Translations under genes and position numbers: made by a program
Assembly (NCBI GenBank): GCA_963799455.1
Contig: CAWCXF010000008.1
Coordinates: 1,240,001 to 1,304,000, forward strand
DNA length: 64,000 nucleotides
DNA from: CAWCXF01 sp963799455
GTDB taxonomy: Bacteria > Pseudomonadota > Alphaproteobacteria > Rhodobacterales > Rhodobacteraceae
Direction: 5' to 3'
Notes under the pieces: model-generated
What the model was told of the DNA's origin: nothing
What the model saw: the letters and a program-made list of their open reading frames with translations, nothing else
Database searches by the model: none
Shown: piece after piece, positions 17,149 through 27,620 of the stretch
Layout: each line of letters begins with the position of its first letter
Numbering within the stretch: position 1 is the stretch's first letter

Positions 17149-17189
17149 GGCGGCCGCCATCCTGCGGGGGCCGCCCCGGTTCCGGCCAG

Positions 17190-17540
17190 CGGCGCGGTGA
17201 TCGTGACGAGGGACGGCGCGGTCCTGGAAGCGTCGCAAGTGCTGCGTCCTCGCCTTGGCCGCGGCGCCCGGCGAGCACGGGATGGATCCCCATCGGCGGC
17301 ATCGCCGCCATCACGATCGCGGCGCGGGCGAGGCCCGCGTCGGCCACGCCGAGCCCTGCGGCCTCCACGGCGAGGAGCGCAAGCCACACCGCCAGCGGGG
17401 GCAGGACGAGCTTGGGCCCGGGACCACCGCGCCCAGCCGCGGCCCGAGGGCGCGCATGGCGAGCCCTGCGAGCGCCCTGCCGGTCATCACGAGCGAGACC
17501 GCGGCGCCCGGGGGCCGCGCATCCCGCACGCGCCGGCTCG
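17190..17540 (-). pseudogene. AEC (auxin efflux carrier)-family transporter fragment
   Basis: On the minus strand two adjacent frames together give the C-terminal half of an AEC permease: VMTGRALAGLAMRALGPRLG up to about 17410, then, after a one-base shift, KLVLPPLAVWLALLAVEAAG and ARAAIVMAAMPPMGIHPVLAG. Hydrophobic segments and the AAMPPM motif fit the last three membrane helices. Nothing resembling the N-terminal half is found in the 200 bases upstream, and the protein breaks off after about 17230. Identification is by eye. Confidence 0.6.
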
Positions 17541-17741
17541 CCGCCGTCCCGCCCGGCCCGGCGTGCCGCCCGACCGTGTTGTCTCTCACACCTCCTCGGC
17601 CCGAGCTCGGCCGTTCAGGCGGCGTGGCGGAGTCGGCGATGTCACGATCCACGCGATCGACGCGGGCTTCTTGCCCCGGCAGGACGACGTGCCGGGCTCG
17701 GGCGCGTCCCGGGCCCGGCCTGACGGGGGCGTGACGACCGC

Positions 17742-18749
17742 TCAGGCCCCCTCGGCCGCCGGCACGATGGTCTCGAGGAGCAGCGCGTTGAGCTCGCCCA
17801 CATGGCCGTCGGAGCGCGCGGGAAGGGTCGGGTCCGACGTCGCCACCACCGTCAGCGCGAGGTCGGGGACGACGTAGACCATCTGCCCCCCGTAGCCCCG
17901 CGCATAGGCGACGAGCCGCCCCTCTGCGCGCCGCAGGAACCAGCCGTAGCCGTAGCGGTCGCCCGAGAAGGGCGAGCGGGTCCGCGGCGCCCACGACGCC
18001 TCGACCCAGGAGGGCGGCACGACCGCGCGGCCCTCCCACTCGCCGCCCCGCCGCCACGTCTCGCCGAAGCGCAGGAGCGCCATCGGCGAGAGCGCCATCT
18101 CGTTGCCGCCCATGTAGCGGCCCTGCGGGTCGCGCGTCCAGGGCGGGATCTCGATGTCGAGGGGCTCGCCCAGCCGCTCGCGGGCCAGGGTCAGAAGGCT
18201 CTCGCCCGCGGCCTCGGCCAGCAGCGCGCCGAGCAGGTGGTAGGAGCCCGTGGAGTAGAGGAACCGCCCGCCGGGCTCGGCCACGAAGGGCCGCGAGAGC
18301 GCGTCGGCCACCCAGTCGGGGCTCTCCACCCAGGCGCCGTAGCTCGGCCCCGAGGTGCGCTCGATCCCCGCGCGCATGGTCAGCAGATCCTCGACCGTGA
18401 TCGCGGCCGCGCGCGGGTCGGCGCCCGGGGGGAGGTCGAGGAAGTCCGCGATGGGCTGGTCCACGCCCCGGATCTCGCCGCGGTCGATGGCGATCCCCGT
18501 GAGCGTGGCGACGATCGTCTTCGACACCGACTTGACGTTCACCGGCCGGTCGAGCGGCGGGCCGCGGAACGCCTCGGCCAGCGCGACCTCGCCGCCGCGC
18601 GCGACGATCAGCGCGTGGAGCTGGTCGAGCCCGGCCGCCCGCCGCGCGGCCTCCTCCAGATCGGCCGGGGCAAGGGCCGCGGCTCGGCCCGGCGCGGCGA
18701 GCGCGGCGAGCCCGCCCAGCACCGCGCGCCGCGTCGGCCCGCGCCTCAC
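17742..18749 (-). CDS. Serine hydrolase, beta-lactamase/class C-like
   Basis: A 335-residue protein of the penicillin-binding-protein/esterase class. The SxxK motif is S74-V-S-K77, the second motif is YSTGS in RFLYSTGSYHLLGA, and the C-terminal GYGGQMVYVVPDL matches the K/HTG-region strand. A twin-arginine-like start (RRGPTRRAVLGGLAALAAP) suggests Tat export to the periplasm. GTG at 18749 is used because it overlaps the upstream stop by 4 bases. Such enzymes act on D-Ala peptides or carboxylic esters; the substrate cannot be told from sequence. Confidence 0.85.
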   Translation of the reverse strand: MRRGPTRRAVLGGLAALAAPGRAAALAPADLEEAARRAAGLDQLHALIVARGGEVALAEAFRGPPLDRPVNVKSVSKTIVATLTGIAIDRGEIRGVDQPIADFLDLPPGADPRAAAITVEDLLTMRAGIERTSGPSYGAWVESPDWVADALSRPFVAEPGGRFLYSTGSYHLLGALLAEAAGESLLTLARERLGEPLDIEIPPWTRDPQGRYMGGNEMALSPMALLRFGETWRRGGEWEGRAVVPPSWVEASWAPRTRSPFSGDRYGYGWFLRRAEGRLVAYARGYGGQMVYVVPDLALTVVATSDPTLPARSDGHVGELNALLLETIVPAAEGA

Positions 18750-19495
18750 CGTGGCGCCCCCCGCTCGGGGGCCTGCGAGAGCTGGAGCTCGCGCAGGAGC
18801 TTGCGCTCGATGGCCTCGGCGAAGGCCTCGCTCCCGTCCGCCGTCACCACGAAGGCGTCCTCGCCCGCGACGATGCGCTCGCGGAAGAGGGATTCCAGCT
18901 CGGGCCCGCCCGCGCGCCCGCTCGCGCACTCGCGGCAGAGCACCGCCAGGCCGTTGATCGTGATGCCCGCGTCGAGCGCGGCCCGCCGGCCCTCCTCGAT
19001 GCCCGGCCCGTTCCAGTTGTTGGCGCTGTCGGCCGACAGGTCGATGACGCGGCGCAGCCCGGTGTGCCCGTTGGCCTCGATCATCTCGACGCCCTTCAGC
19101 AGCGCGGCCCCGATGGCGTTGCGCCCGCGGGCGCGGCGCGGCGCGGCGAGCAGGGCGTCCGCGAAGCGCGCCACGTCCTGCGGCCCCGCGATCACGCTCC
19201 AGTCCACCACCACGTCCTGGGAGGCGAGCGCCCCCCACTCGACATAGGCCACGGCGACCCGCCCGAGCGGGCCGCCCGTGAGCGCCGCGACCACGTCCGC
19301 GTCGGCCATCGCCTCGGCGTAGCCCCGGCGCTGGAAGCGGATCTCGTCGTCGTCGATCGAGCCCGTGGCGTCGGCGAGGAGAACCAGCTCCAGGTCCACG
19401 TCCTCCAGGGGCTGCGCCGAGGCGGGCCCGGCCAGCGCGAGCGCGGCGAGCAGCGCCAGGGCGAGCGGCGCGGAGGCCGCGGGGATGAGACGCAT
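18746..19495 (-). CDS. DUF1194 domain-containing secreted protein (von Willebrand A-like)
   Basis: A 249-residue protein with a Sec signal peptide (residues 1-27, cleavage after ASA) and a vWA-like fold. The metal-site-like DATGSIDDDEI follows strand LELVLLA, and VIDLSADSANNWNGPG is typical of DUF1194, common in Rhodobacterales. Function unknown; the periplasmic vWA fold suggests protein binding. Operon with the serine hydrolase downstream (GTGA overlap). The 261 bases to the divergent RND adaptor gene should hold both promoters. Confidence 0.85.
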   Translation of the reverse strand: MRLIPAASAPLALALLAALALAGPASAQPLEDVDLELVLLADATGSIDDDEIRFQRRGYAEAMADADVVAALTGGPLGRVAVAYVEWGALASQDVVVDWSVIAGPQDVARFADALLAAPRRARGRNAIGAALLKGVEMIEANGHTGLRRVIDLSADSANNWNGPGIEEGRRAALDAGITINGLAVLCRECASGRAGGPELESLFRERIVAGEDAFVVTADGSEAFAEAIERKLLRELQLSQAPERGAPR

Positions 19496-19756
19496 CGGGA
19501 CGCTTCCTGCCTGGGGCCTCGATCAGTCTAGCACGCCGGGCGCCGTCGCCCAACGGCGGCGCGGCGCGAGGCGCCGGGCTCGCCTTCCGCCCGCTCCACG
19601 ATCGCCGGGGGCTCGCGCTCCCGCGCCGTCCGCTCACGTCCGCGGGAGCGCGGCGGACCATCGTCGTGCCATTCCGCGCGCCGCGCCTATAACGGGGATG
19701 ACACTCACCCCACGGAAGGCGCGGGAGCGGGACGCGCCGCCGTCGCGGAGGCCGCC

Positions 19757-20887
19757 ATGTCGCCCATTCGGCAGATCGCCCTCGGGCTCGCCCTCACGGC
19801 CGCGGTGGTGGCCGGCTGGATCGCGTTCGTGCCGTCCGCGGGCGCCTACCTGGAGCGCTGGGGCGTGCTCGACCTCCTCGGCATGGAGCGGGCCGAGGCC
19901 GCGCAGGAGCCCGAGGGCCGCGGGTTCGGCGGCGGCGGGGGGCCACAGGCCGTCGTGGTGGCCGAGGTGGGCCGCCGCGTGCTCGACGACCGGGTGGAGG
20001 CCATCGGCGACGGCGAGGCCCTGCGCTCGGTCACCCTGCGCTCGGAGGCGACGGGGACCGTCGAGGCGGTCGAGGTCGAGGCGGGAGGCCGGGTCGAGGC
20101 GGGCGCGGTCGTCGTCCGGCTCGACGCGGAGGCCGAGCGGCTCGCCCTGGAGCGCGCGCGGCTCGTGCTCGACGACGCCGAGGCGGAGGTGGAGCGCGCG
20201 ACGCGGCTCGCCGACCGCGGCGCCGTCACGGCCGTGCAGTCCGACGAGGCGGAGCTCGCGCTCAGGACCGCGCGGCTGGGCGTGCGCGCGGCCGAGCTCG
20301 ACCTCGCGCGCCGGACGATCCGCGCGCCCTTCGCGGGCTGGATCGGGCTGATCGAGGTCGAGGAGGGCGACCGGATCGCCGCGCAGGAGGAAATCGCGGT
20401 GCTCGCCGACCGCTCGGCGATCGTGGTCGAGTTCCGCGTGCCCGAGCGGGCGGTCTCGGACCTGCGCCTCGGCACGGCGTTCGAGGCCACGCCGCTGGCG
20501 CTCCCCGAGCGGACGCTCGCGGGCGAGGTCACGGCGATCGACAACCTGGTCGATCGGACCAGCCGCACGCTCAAGGTCGAGGGGCGCCTCGCCAACGAGG
20601 ACGACCTGCTGCGCGGCGGCATGGCCTTCGCCGTCGAGATGGCGATCCCCGGCGAGGCGCTGCCGGCCGTGGACCCGCTCGCCGTGCAGTGGTCGAGCGA
20701 GGGCTCCTACGTCTGGGCGGTGCGCGAGGGGCGCGCGGCGCGCGTGCCGGTCTCGATCCGGCAGCGCGACGCCGACGCGGTGCTCGTGGAGGCCGACCTC
20801 GCGCCGGGCGACCCGGTGGTGGTCGAAGGCGTCCAGAGCCTGCGCGACGGCGCCGAGGTCGCGCCCGCGGCGGGGGCGGAGGGATGA
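19757..20887 (+). CDS. RND efflux periplasmic adaptor (membrane fusion protein)
   Basis: A 376-residue HlyD/AcrA-type adaptor. One N-terminal membrane anchor (residues 5-27), then a lipoyl/barrel-sandwich half with SEATGTVEAVEVEAGGRVEAG, an alpha-hairpin (residues 125-175) rich in Ala/Glu/Arg, the partner motif TIRAPFAGWIGLIEVEEGDR, and a beta-barrel with GMAFAVEMAIP. It links the inner-membrane pump to an outer-membrane channel. Its TGA overlaps the ATG of the pump gene. No outer-membrane factor gene is in the window. Confidence 0.9.
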   Translation: MSPIRQIALGLALTAAVVAGWIAFVPSAGAYLERWGVLDLLGMERAEAAQEPEGRGFGGGGGPQAVVVAEVGRRVLDDRVEAIGDGEALRSVTLRSEATGTVEAVEVEAGGRVEAGAVVVRLDAEAERLALERARLVLDDAEAEVERATRLADRGAVTAVQSDEAELALRTARLGVRAAELDLARRTIRAPFAGWIGLIEVEEGDRIAAQEEIAVLADRSAIVVEFRVPERAVSDLRLGTAFEATPLALPERTLAGEVTAIDNLVDRTSRTLKVEGRLANEDDLLRGGMAFAVEMAIPGEALPAVDPLAVQWSSEGSYVWAVREGRAARVPVSIRQRDADAVLVEADLAPGDPVVVEGVQSLRDGAEVAPAAGAEG

Positions 20888-23800
20888 GCGAGGCCGGCCC
20901 CGCGGCCGGGCGGGACGCCCCGGAGGCGGGGCGCTCGGGCGTGGCGCTCTTCGTGCGCCGCCCGATCCTGGCCTTCGTGCTGAGCGCGCTGATCGTGATC
21001 GCGGGGCTCGCGGGGCTGCTCGGCGTCGAGATCCGCGAGCTTCCCAACGTGGACCGCCCCGTGGTGACGATCACCACCGAGTTCCCCGGCGCCTCGCCCG
21101 AGACGGTGGACCAGGAGGTGACGGGCCGGATCGAGGGCGCGGTGGGCCGGGTCTCGGGCGTGCGCTCGATCTCGTCCAACTCCCGCTTCGGGAGGAGCCG
21201 CGTGACCCTGGAGTTCGACGACGGCGCGGATCTCGACGTGGCCGCGACCGACGCCCGCGACGCCGTGGCGCGCGTCGCGGGCCAGATCCCCGAGGACGCC
21301 GAGGAGCCCGAGATCGTCAAGGCCGACGCCAACGGCGAGCCCGTCGTGCGCGTCGCCGTCACCTCGGCGACCCGCTCGCCCGAGGATTCTGACGCGGCTG
21401 GTGCAGGAGCGCGTCGAGGACCGGCTGATCTCCGTCCCCGGCGTCGCGGACCTGCAGATCTACGGCGACCGCGAGCCCATCTTCCGGGTGGACGTGGACA
21501 TGCTGGGGCTGGCCGCCCGCGGCCTGACGCTGGCCGACCTGCGCGCCGCCCTCTCGGACGTGGCCTTCGACGCGCCCGCGGGGGATCTCTCCGGCGCGCG
21601 CCAGACGCTCGCCGTGCGCTCCACCGCCACCGTCGCCACGCCCGAGGGCTTCGAGGCGCTGGAGGTGGCCCCCGACGTGCGGCTGGGCGACGTGGCCACC
21701 GTCACGCTCGGGCCCGAGGCCGACCAGACCGTGCTGCGCGCCAACGGCGAGAGCGGGATGGGCCTCGGCATCATCCGCCAGGCGACCTCCAACACGCTCG
21801 AGATCTCGGCCGCCGTGCGCGAGGTCGTGGCAGGGCTCCAGCAGACGCTGCCCGAGGACGTGGACATCTTCGTGACCTCCGACGACGCGGTGTTCATCCG
21901 GGGCTCGATCGAGGAGGTGCTGCGCACGCTCGCGCTCGCCGTGGGCATCGTCGTGGCGGTGATCTTCGTCTTCCTGCGCGACTGGCGCGCAACGCTGATC
22001 CCGGCGCTCACGATGCCGGTGGCGCTCGTGGGCACGCTGGCCGCGATCTACCTCGCGGGCTTCTCGGTCAACATCCTGACGCTGCTGGCGCTCGTGCTGG
22101 CCACCGGCATGGTGGTGGACGACGCGATCGTGGTGCTGGAGAACATCGTGCGAAGGCGCGCCGAGGGGATCGGCCCGCGCGCCGCGGCCGTGCTCGGCAC
22201 GCGCGAGGTGTTCTTCGCCGTGGTGACGACGACGGCGACGCTGGCGGCGGTGTTCGTGCCTTTGTCCTTCCTGCCGGGCCAGGTGGGCGGCCTCTTCCGC
22301 GAGTTCGGCTTCACGCTCGCCATGGCGGTGCTCCTGTCCTCCGTGGTCGCGCTCACGCTCTGCCCGGTCCTCGCCAGCCGCCTGCTGACGCGCGAGCCGG
22401 GCCCCGCGCACGGACCGCTCGCTTGGCTGGGCTCCCGCCTCGTGGCCCTCTACGGCCTCCTGCTGCGCGCAGCCCTCGCCGCCCCCCTCGTCGTGGTGCT
22501 CGCGGCCGGGCTCTTCGCGGCCACCGCCGCCATGATGGCGGGCGGCATCCGCCAGGAGCTGACGCCGGCCGAGGACCGCGCCGTGGCGCTCCTCAGCGTC
22601 ACCACGCCCCAGGGCGTCTCGCTGGGCTACACCACCGCGAAGATGCGCGAGATCGAGGCCGCGGTGGAGCCGCTGCGCGCGTCCGGCGAGATCACCAACG
22701 TCTTCTCGATCACGGGCTTCGGCTCGGACAACCGCGGCTTCATGGTCATGACGCTCGCCCCCTGGGACGAGCGCGAGCGCGCGCAGGGCGCGATCGTGGA
22801 CGAGATCAACGGCGCGCTGCGCTCGATCGTGGGCGTGCGCGCCTTCGCCATCCAGCCCAACTCGCTGGGCATCCGCGGCGCCGGGCGCGGCCTCACCTTC
22901 GCCGTCACCGGCGACAGCTACGCGCAGCTGGCCGGGGTCGCCGACCGCCTCGTGGCGCGGATGCAGCAGGAGCCCGCCTTCGGCGACGTGCGCCTGGAGT
23001 ACGAGACCACCCAGCCGCAGCTCTTCGTGGAGATCGACCGCGCGCGGGCCTCGGACCTCGGCGTGGAGATCGCGGGGCTCGGGGAGGCGCTGCGCGCGGT
23101 GCTCGACGGGCGCACGGTGGGCTCGGTCTTCATCGACGACCGGAGCTACGACATCCAGCTCGTCTCGACCTCCGACCCGGTGGACGACCCGGGCGACCTG
23201 GAGCGCGTCTTCGTGCGGGCCGGCGATGGGCAGATGGTGCCGATGTCGAGCTTCGTGACGCTCACCGAGCGCGCCGTGGCGCCCGAGCTGGAGCGCGAGG
23301 GCCAGAACCGCTCGGTCGAGATCTCGGCCTCGCTCACGCCCGATCTCTCGCTCGGCGACGCGCTCGCCAGCGTCGAGGGCCTCGCCCCGGAGGTGCTGGC
23401 CGACGAGAACCGGATCGTGCCGCTCGCCGAGGCGGCCACGCTGGAGCAGACCTCCTCGGGCCTCCTCGTCACCTTCGGCTTCGCGATCCTGATCGTGCTC
23501 CTCGTCCTCGCGGCGCAGTTCGAGAGCTTCGTCTCGGCGCTCGTGGTGATGGCGACGGTTCCCCTGGGGCTCGCCTGCGCGGTCGTGGCGATGGCGGCGA
23601 CCGGGCTCAGCCTCAACGTCTACAGCCAGATCGGGCTCGTGATGCTGATCGGCATCATGGCCAAGAACGGCATCCTGATCGTGGAGTTCGCCAACCGGCG
23701 CCGCGACGAGGGCGCGGGCGTGCGCGAGGCGATCGAGGACGCCTGCACGATCCGGCTGCGGCCGGTGATGATGACCATGGCCTCCACCGTGCTGGGCGGC

Positions 23801-24019
23801 GTGCCGCTGATCCTGTCCTCGGGCGCGGGCTCGGAGGCGCGCGAGGCGCTGGGCTGGGTCATCGTCGGCGGCCTCGGCCTCGCCACGCTCGCGACGCTTC
23901 TGGTGACGCCGGTGGCCTACCTGCTCCTCGCCCGCTTCGCCGCGCCCAGGGCCGAGGGCGAGGCGCGGCTCGCAGACGAGCTGAGGGCGGCCCAACCGGG
24001 CCGGCCGGCCCAGGCCTGA
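20884..24019 (+). pseudogene. RND multidrug efflux permease, one-base frameshift
   Basis: Inner-membrane proton-driven pump of the AcrB class; repaired, it would be about 1044 residues, full family length. The first 170 residues (VRRPILAFVLSALIVIAG, REFPNV-like RELPNVDRP) read in one frame to about 21387; the remainder, from LTRLVQERVEDRLISVPGVA, reads in the next. An extra T at 21387/21388 (GAT-T-CTG, where GAT-CTG would give SPEDLTRLV) explains the break. TM4 has the proton-relay pattern VLATGMVVDDAIVVLENI. All other domains look intact, so a sequencing error or very recent mutation is likely. Overlaps the adaptor gene by 4 bases. Confidence 0.88.
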
Positions 24020-24141
24020 GCGGGCCCGTCCCCCGTCCTCGCCCTCGAGCCTCCCTCGCCCTCGAGCCCCCTGCGGAGGCGTCAGGCGATCGGCCTCCCG
24101 GCGTGCCCGGTCGGGGCCGGAGGACCGCCCCCCCCTGTCGC

Positions 24142-25035
24142 TCAAGCGGGCTCGCGGAGGAACTCGTCGAAGAAGGCGAGGGTGCGCTCCCAGGCGAGCG
24201 AGGCGGCCTCGGCGTCGTAGCGCGGCGTGGTGTCGTTGTGGAAGCCGTGGTTCACGCCCGGGTAGAAGTGGACGGAGAAGGTCTTCTGGTTCTCGCGCAG
24301 CGCGTCGGAGTAGGCGTCCCATCCGGCGTTGATGCGCTCGTCGAGGCCTGCGTAGTGGATCATCAGCGGCGCCTCGATGGCGGGCACGTCGGAGGCCTCG
24401 GGCTGGCGGCCGTAGAACGGCACGGATGCCCCGAGGTCGGGGTAGGCCACCGCGAGCGCGTTGCACACGCCCCCCCCGTAGCAAAAGCCCACGCAGCCCA
24501 CGCGGGTGGTGTCGTCGCGGTCGCGCAGGTGCTCGAAGGCGGCGAAGAAGTCCTCCATGAGCCGCGCGGGGTCGAGCGAGGCCTGCATCTCGCGCCCCTC
24601 CTCGTCGGTGCCGGGGTAGCCGCCGAGCGAGGTGAGCCCGTCGGGGCCGAAGGCGAGGTAGCCCGCCTTGGCCGCGCGCCGCACCACGTCCTCGACATAG
24701 GGGTTGAGGCCGCGGTTCTCGTGGATCACCAGAACGGCGGGCAGCGGGCCGGAGGCGCCCGCGGGCCGCGCCATCAGGCCGCGGATCGTGCCGGTGCCCT
24801 CGGGGCTCTCGTAGGAGACGGTCTCGGTCTCGATGCCGGGGTCGTCGGGCGCCACCTGCTGGGCGAGCGCGTAGTCGGGGCGCAGCTGCTCGAGCAGCGC
24901 AGCGCCCGTGACGCCCACGGCGGCGTAGCGGCCCGCCTGCGCGACGAACTCGCGCTTGGTGATCCGCCCGTGCACGTAGCCGTCGAAGATCTCCAGGATC
25001 CGGGGGTCGAAGTCGCTGGCCGATTTGCGGGTCAT
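24142..25035 (-). CDS. Dienelactone hydrolase-family protein
   Basis: A 297-residue alpha/beta hydrolase. The catalytic triad fits Cys in VGCVGFCYGGGV, Asp in YAGLDERINAG and His in NHGFHND, a pattern found in carboxymethylenebutenolidase relatives. Residues 1-60 form a helical leader with a hydrophobic patch (AAVGVTGAALL), as in the exported subgroup. ATG at 25035 follows a GGAGATGAC ribosome-binding region. Dienelactone hydrolases belong to chlorocatechol degradation, but this secreted-like form is widespread and its substrate is unknown. Confidence 0.88.
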   Translation of the reverse strand: MTRKSASDFDPRILEIFDGYVHGRITKREFVAQAGRYAAVGVTGAALLEQLRPDYALAQQVAPDDPGIETETVSYESPEGTGTIRGLMARPAGASGPLPAVLVIHENRGLNPYVEDVVRRAAKAGYLAFGPDGLTSLGGYPGTDEEGREMQASLDPARLMEDFFAAFEHLRDRDDTTRVGCVGFCYGGGVCNALAVAYPDLGASVPFYGRQPEASDVPAIEAPLMIHYAGLDERINAGWDAYSDALRENQKTFSVHFYPGVNHGFHNDTTPRYDAEAASLAWERTLAFFDEFLREPA

Positions 25036-25192
25036 CGGGTCATCTCCTGTGGGACGGGCGCGGGCCGACGCTGAACCACGCCCGCGCGTTCCGGAAGTGA
25101 AATCGTCACGACCGGCCCCGGCGCTCGCGTCCCGCCCGGAGCGGGTTGCCCGGAGAGGGACGCAGGGCGGCTGCGCCCGGCGCATCGCCGGC

Positions 25193-26104
25193 TCACTCGA
25201 GCCCGAAGTCGCCCACGACGGGGTAGTGATCGGAGGGCCAGTCGCCCTCGAACCGCCGCCGCAGCACGATCGGCGCGCCGATCGGGGCAACGCCGGGGCC
25301 AAACGCCAGATGGTCGATGGCGCCGAAGAGGTTGAGCCCGCGGTCGAAGTGGAAGGTCGCCCCCGCCACGGGCGCGAAGGCGAGCCCCGCGGCCTCCAGG
25401 ATCTCCAGGGTCGGCGAGCCGGCCCGCGCGTTGAGGTCGCCCGCGAGCAGCACGGTCTCGCCCGCCGCGATCCGGGAGGCCACGCGGGCCGCCACCAGCT
25501 CGGCCGCGCCGCGGCGGTTCGTCCAGCTTCGCGCGTCGAGGTGGACGTTGAGGAGGGTGAACGCCGCGCCGTCTCGTCGGTCCCGGAAGCGCGCCCAGGA
25601 GGCGAAGGACGGCGGCGCGCCGTCGAAGCCGCGGGAGTAGAGGGCCTCCGGCGTCTCGGAGAAGAAGAACCAGCCCTGTTCGAGGAGCGCCAGGCGGGCC
25701 CGGCGGTAGAGGATGGGCTGGGTCGAGGGGAACGCGCTCGGATCGCCCGCAGCCGCCGCGGCGTAGGCGGGATTGCGCGCGAGCAGCCAGTCGAGCGCGA
25801 GGTTGACGCGGCTCTCCGAGCCGCCCGCGAAGCTCTCCATCTCCTGGAACGCCACCGCGTCGGCGCCCATGGCCTCGAAGGCGGCGTCGAGCGAACCGCG
25901 CCGGCGCTCCCAGTCCCCCACCGACCACGGCCCCGTCGCCTCGTTGAGCCGGATGTAGTGGACGTTCAGCGTGGCCACCCGCAGCGCTCCCTTCGGCGCG
26001 GGCCCGAGCGCCGCGCCGCCGGAGAGCCGCCAGGCCTGGCAGCCCACGACGAGCGCCGCCGTCAGGGCCAGGAGGCCGAACGCCCGGATGAGCCTGCGCA
26101 GCAT
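25193..26104 (-). CDS. Endonuclease/exonuclease/phosphatase (EEP) family protein
   Basis: A 303-residue protein with an N-terminal membrane anchor or lipoprotein-like leader (residues 5-25, ending VVGCQAW). EEP metal and catalytic motifs in order: VATLNVHY, VAFQEME, LLNVHLDARS, LLAGDLNARAG, GAIDHLAFG and WPSDHYPVVGDF. The set fits a Mg-dependent phosphodiesterase or nuclease facing the periplasm. Substrate unknown. The 157 bases between this gene and the dienelactone hydrolase gene hold nothing obvious. Confidence 0.87.
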   Translation of the reverse strand: MLRRLIRAFGLLALTAALVVGCQAWRLSGGAALGPAPKGALRVATLNVHYIRLNEATGPWSVGDWERRRGSLDAAFEAMGADAVAFQEMESFAGGSESRVNLALDWLLARNPAYAAAAAGDPSAFPSTQPILYRRARLALLEQGWFFFSETPEALYSRGFDGAPPSFASWARFRDRRDGAAFTLLNVHLDARSWTNRRGAAELVAARVASRIAAGETVLLAGDLNARAGSPTLEILEAAGLAFAPVAGATFHFDRGLNLFGAIDHLAFGPGVAPIGAPIVLRRRFEGDWPSDHYPVVGDFGLE

Positions 26105-26136
26105 GTCGTCCCTCCTTCGCGAGCGGCCGCCCGAAC

Positions 26137-26147
26137 GTGACAGTCAC
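26137..26147. promoter_or_regulatory. Palindrome GTGACAGTCAC, possible operator
   Basis: An 11-base perfect odd palindrome lies 33 bases upstream of the EEP gene start, in the about 240-base space between that gene (minus strand) and the decayed cytochrome operon (plus strand). It could be a repressor site for either. No -35/-10 boxes were assigned. The evidence is symmetry and position only. Confidence 0.25.
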
Positions 26148-26339
26148 ACTTCGCCACGGTCCGCGCCCATGGTCGATGGCGGTGAACGCCTCTCGGGACG
26201 AGCTGCGCGAAGGGGTCCGGCACGGGCGCCTTTGTGCGGCCCTTCGGTCCCCGCGGCCCGACACGGCTCCGAACGGAGTGCCCGCCCCACAGCTTCCCGC
26301 CATGCGGGGCCATCATGCGCTGCCAGCATCACGCCGCCG

Positions 26340-27620
26340 CGGGCTCGGCTGATCCCCGCGAGCGCGCTCGCGGCCTGTGCCGCGGCCGGTCTCGCCGTGC
26401 CGCGCGCAGGGCCGCGGCTCGAGGCCGCCGCGATCGCGCGCGGCGAGAACCTCGCGCGCGTCGGCGACCGCCTCGCGTGGCCACTCCGCGCGGGACGGCG
26501 CGCGCTCGCGGGGGGTCGGCCGGTCCCGACGCCGTTCGGGGTCGTCCACAGCGCCAACGTCACGCCCGACGCAGGGACCGGCATCGGCGGTCGGACCCTC
26601 GCCGAGTTCGACGGCGCGATGCGACGGGGCGTCGATCCCGAGGGGCGCCGCCTCTTCCCGGCGCACCCCTACACCCACTCGACCCGGCTCGCTGACGCGG
26701 ACGTCGAGGCGCTCTGCGCCCACGCCGTGACGCGGGCCCCCGTGCGCAACGTGCCGCCGCCCCATGACCCGGCCTTCCCGGAGGTGGCGCGGCTGGCGCT
26801 CGGGGGCTGGGGGGCCCGCTGCTTCGACCCCGGGCCCACCCGGCCCATCGAGGCGCGGGACGAGGCCCCGAGCCGCGGCGCCTGGCTCGCCGAGGGGCTC
26901 TCGCGTCGCGGCGCCTGCCGAACGCCGCGCGAGGCCCTGGAGGGCGAGGTCGAGGATCGGCAATGGTCCGGCGGCATGTCGGCCGGCCGGAGCGCCTCCG
27001 CCATCGACGAGGCGAGCCACGCCCCGATCCCGCGGGACGAGCCGCGATGGCGTTCCACCTGCGGCACGTCCGGCACGAGCCGCACGGCGTCTCGCGCGGG
27101 CCCATGGCGCACGTCACGCACGCGCTCGGCCTCGTGGACCCCGCGGACGTGGAGGCCATCGCGCTACACCGTCTCGGTCACGGGGCCGCCCGAGGGGCGC
27201 GACGCGGCGACGCCCCGGCCGGGCCCGGGATCCCTCGCCGGCCCCAAGGGCACCCGTCAGGAGAGCGACACCCAGGGGATGCCCGAGGCGGAGCCGGCGG
27301 GAGGCGATGCGCGCGGCCGCGCGATCTGGGCCGGCGCCTGCGCGGGCTGCCACGACGGCGGCCGGCCGCGGCCCTTCGGGGGGCTCTCGCTGCGTCTCCA
27401 CCTTTGCCGTGAACGCGCCCGACCCGCAGGGCATCGGCGACGTGACGCCGTTCGGCCCGCCGCCCGCCGAGGGCGCGGCGAGCGCGGTCGCGCCGGGCGC
27501 CGCCGCCGTGCTGTCCGACGCCGACATGGTGGCGCTCCCCGACCGCATCCGCGCCGCCTACACCGACCGGCCGCCCGGGACGGGCCTCGACGCGCTGGTG
27601 CGCGACACGCGCTCGGGGGC
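26340..27620 (+). pseudogene. Decayed tri-heme cytochrome c subunit of an aldehyde/isoquinoline-type dehydrogenase
   Basis: Recognisable stretches in order: GENLARVGD, GGRPVPTPFGVVHSANVTPD, FPAHPYTHSTRLADADVEAL, then after a frameshift HGVSRGPMAHVTHALGLVDP, and after others ACAGCHDGGRPRPFGG and LDALVRDTRSG. This is the cytochrome subunit paired with molybdenum hydroxylases. Heme site 1 (expected CxxCH after GD) reads RLAW; site 2 (expected CGACHTPR) reads RGACRTPR; only site 3 (CAGCH) is intact. With at least three frameshifts and two lost heme sites it cannot be functional. The start near 26340 is approximate. Confidence 0.75.

Noticed and set aside
21359..24484. 1041-codon minus-strand frame opposite the RND pump
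   Set aside because: His/Arg/Glu-rich antisense shadow of a recognised pump, despite its length.
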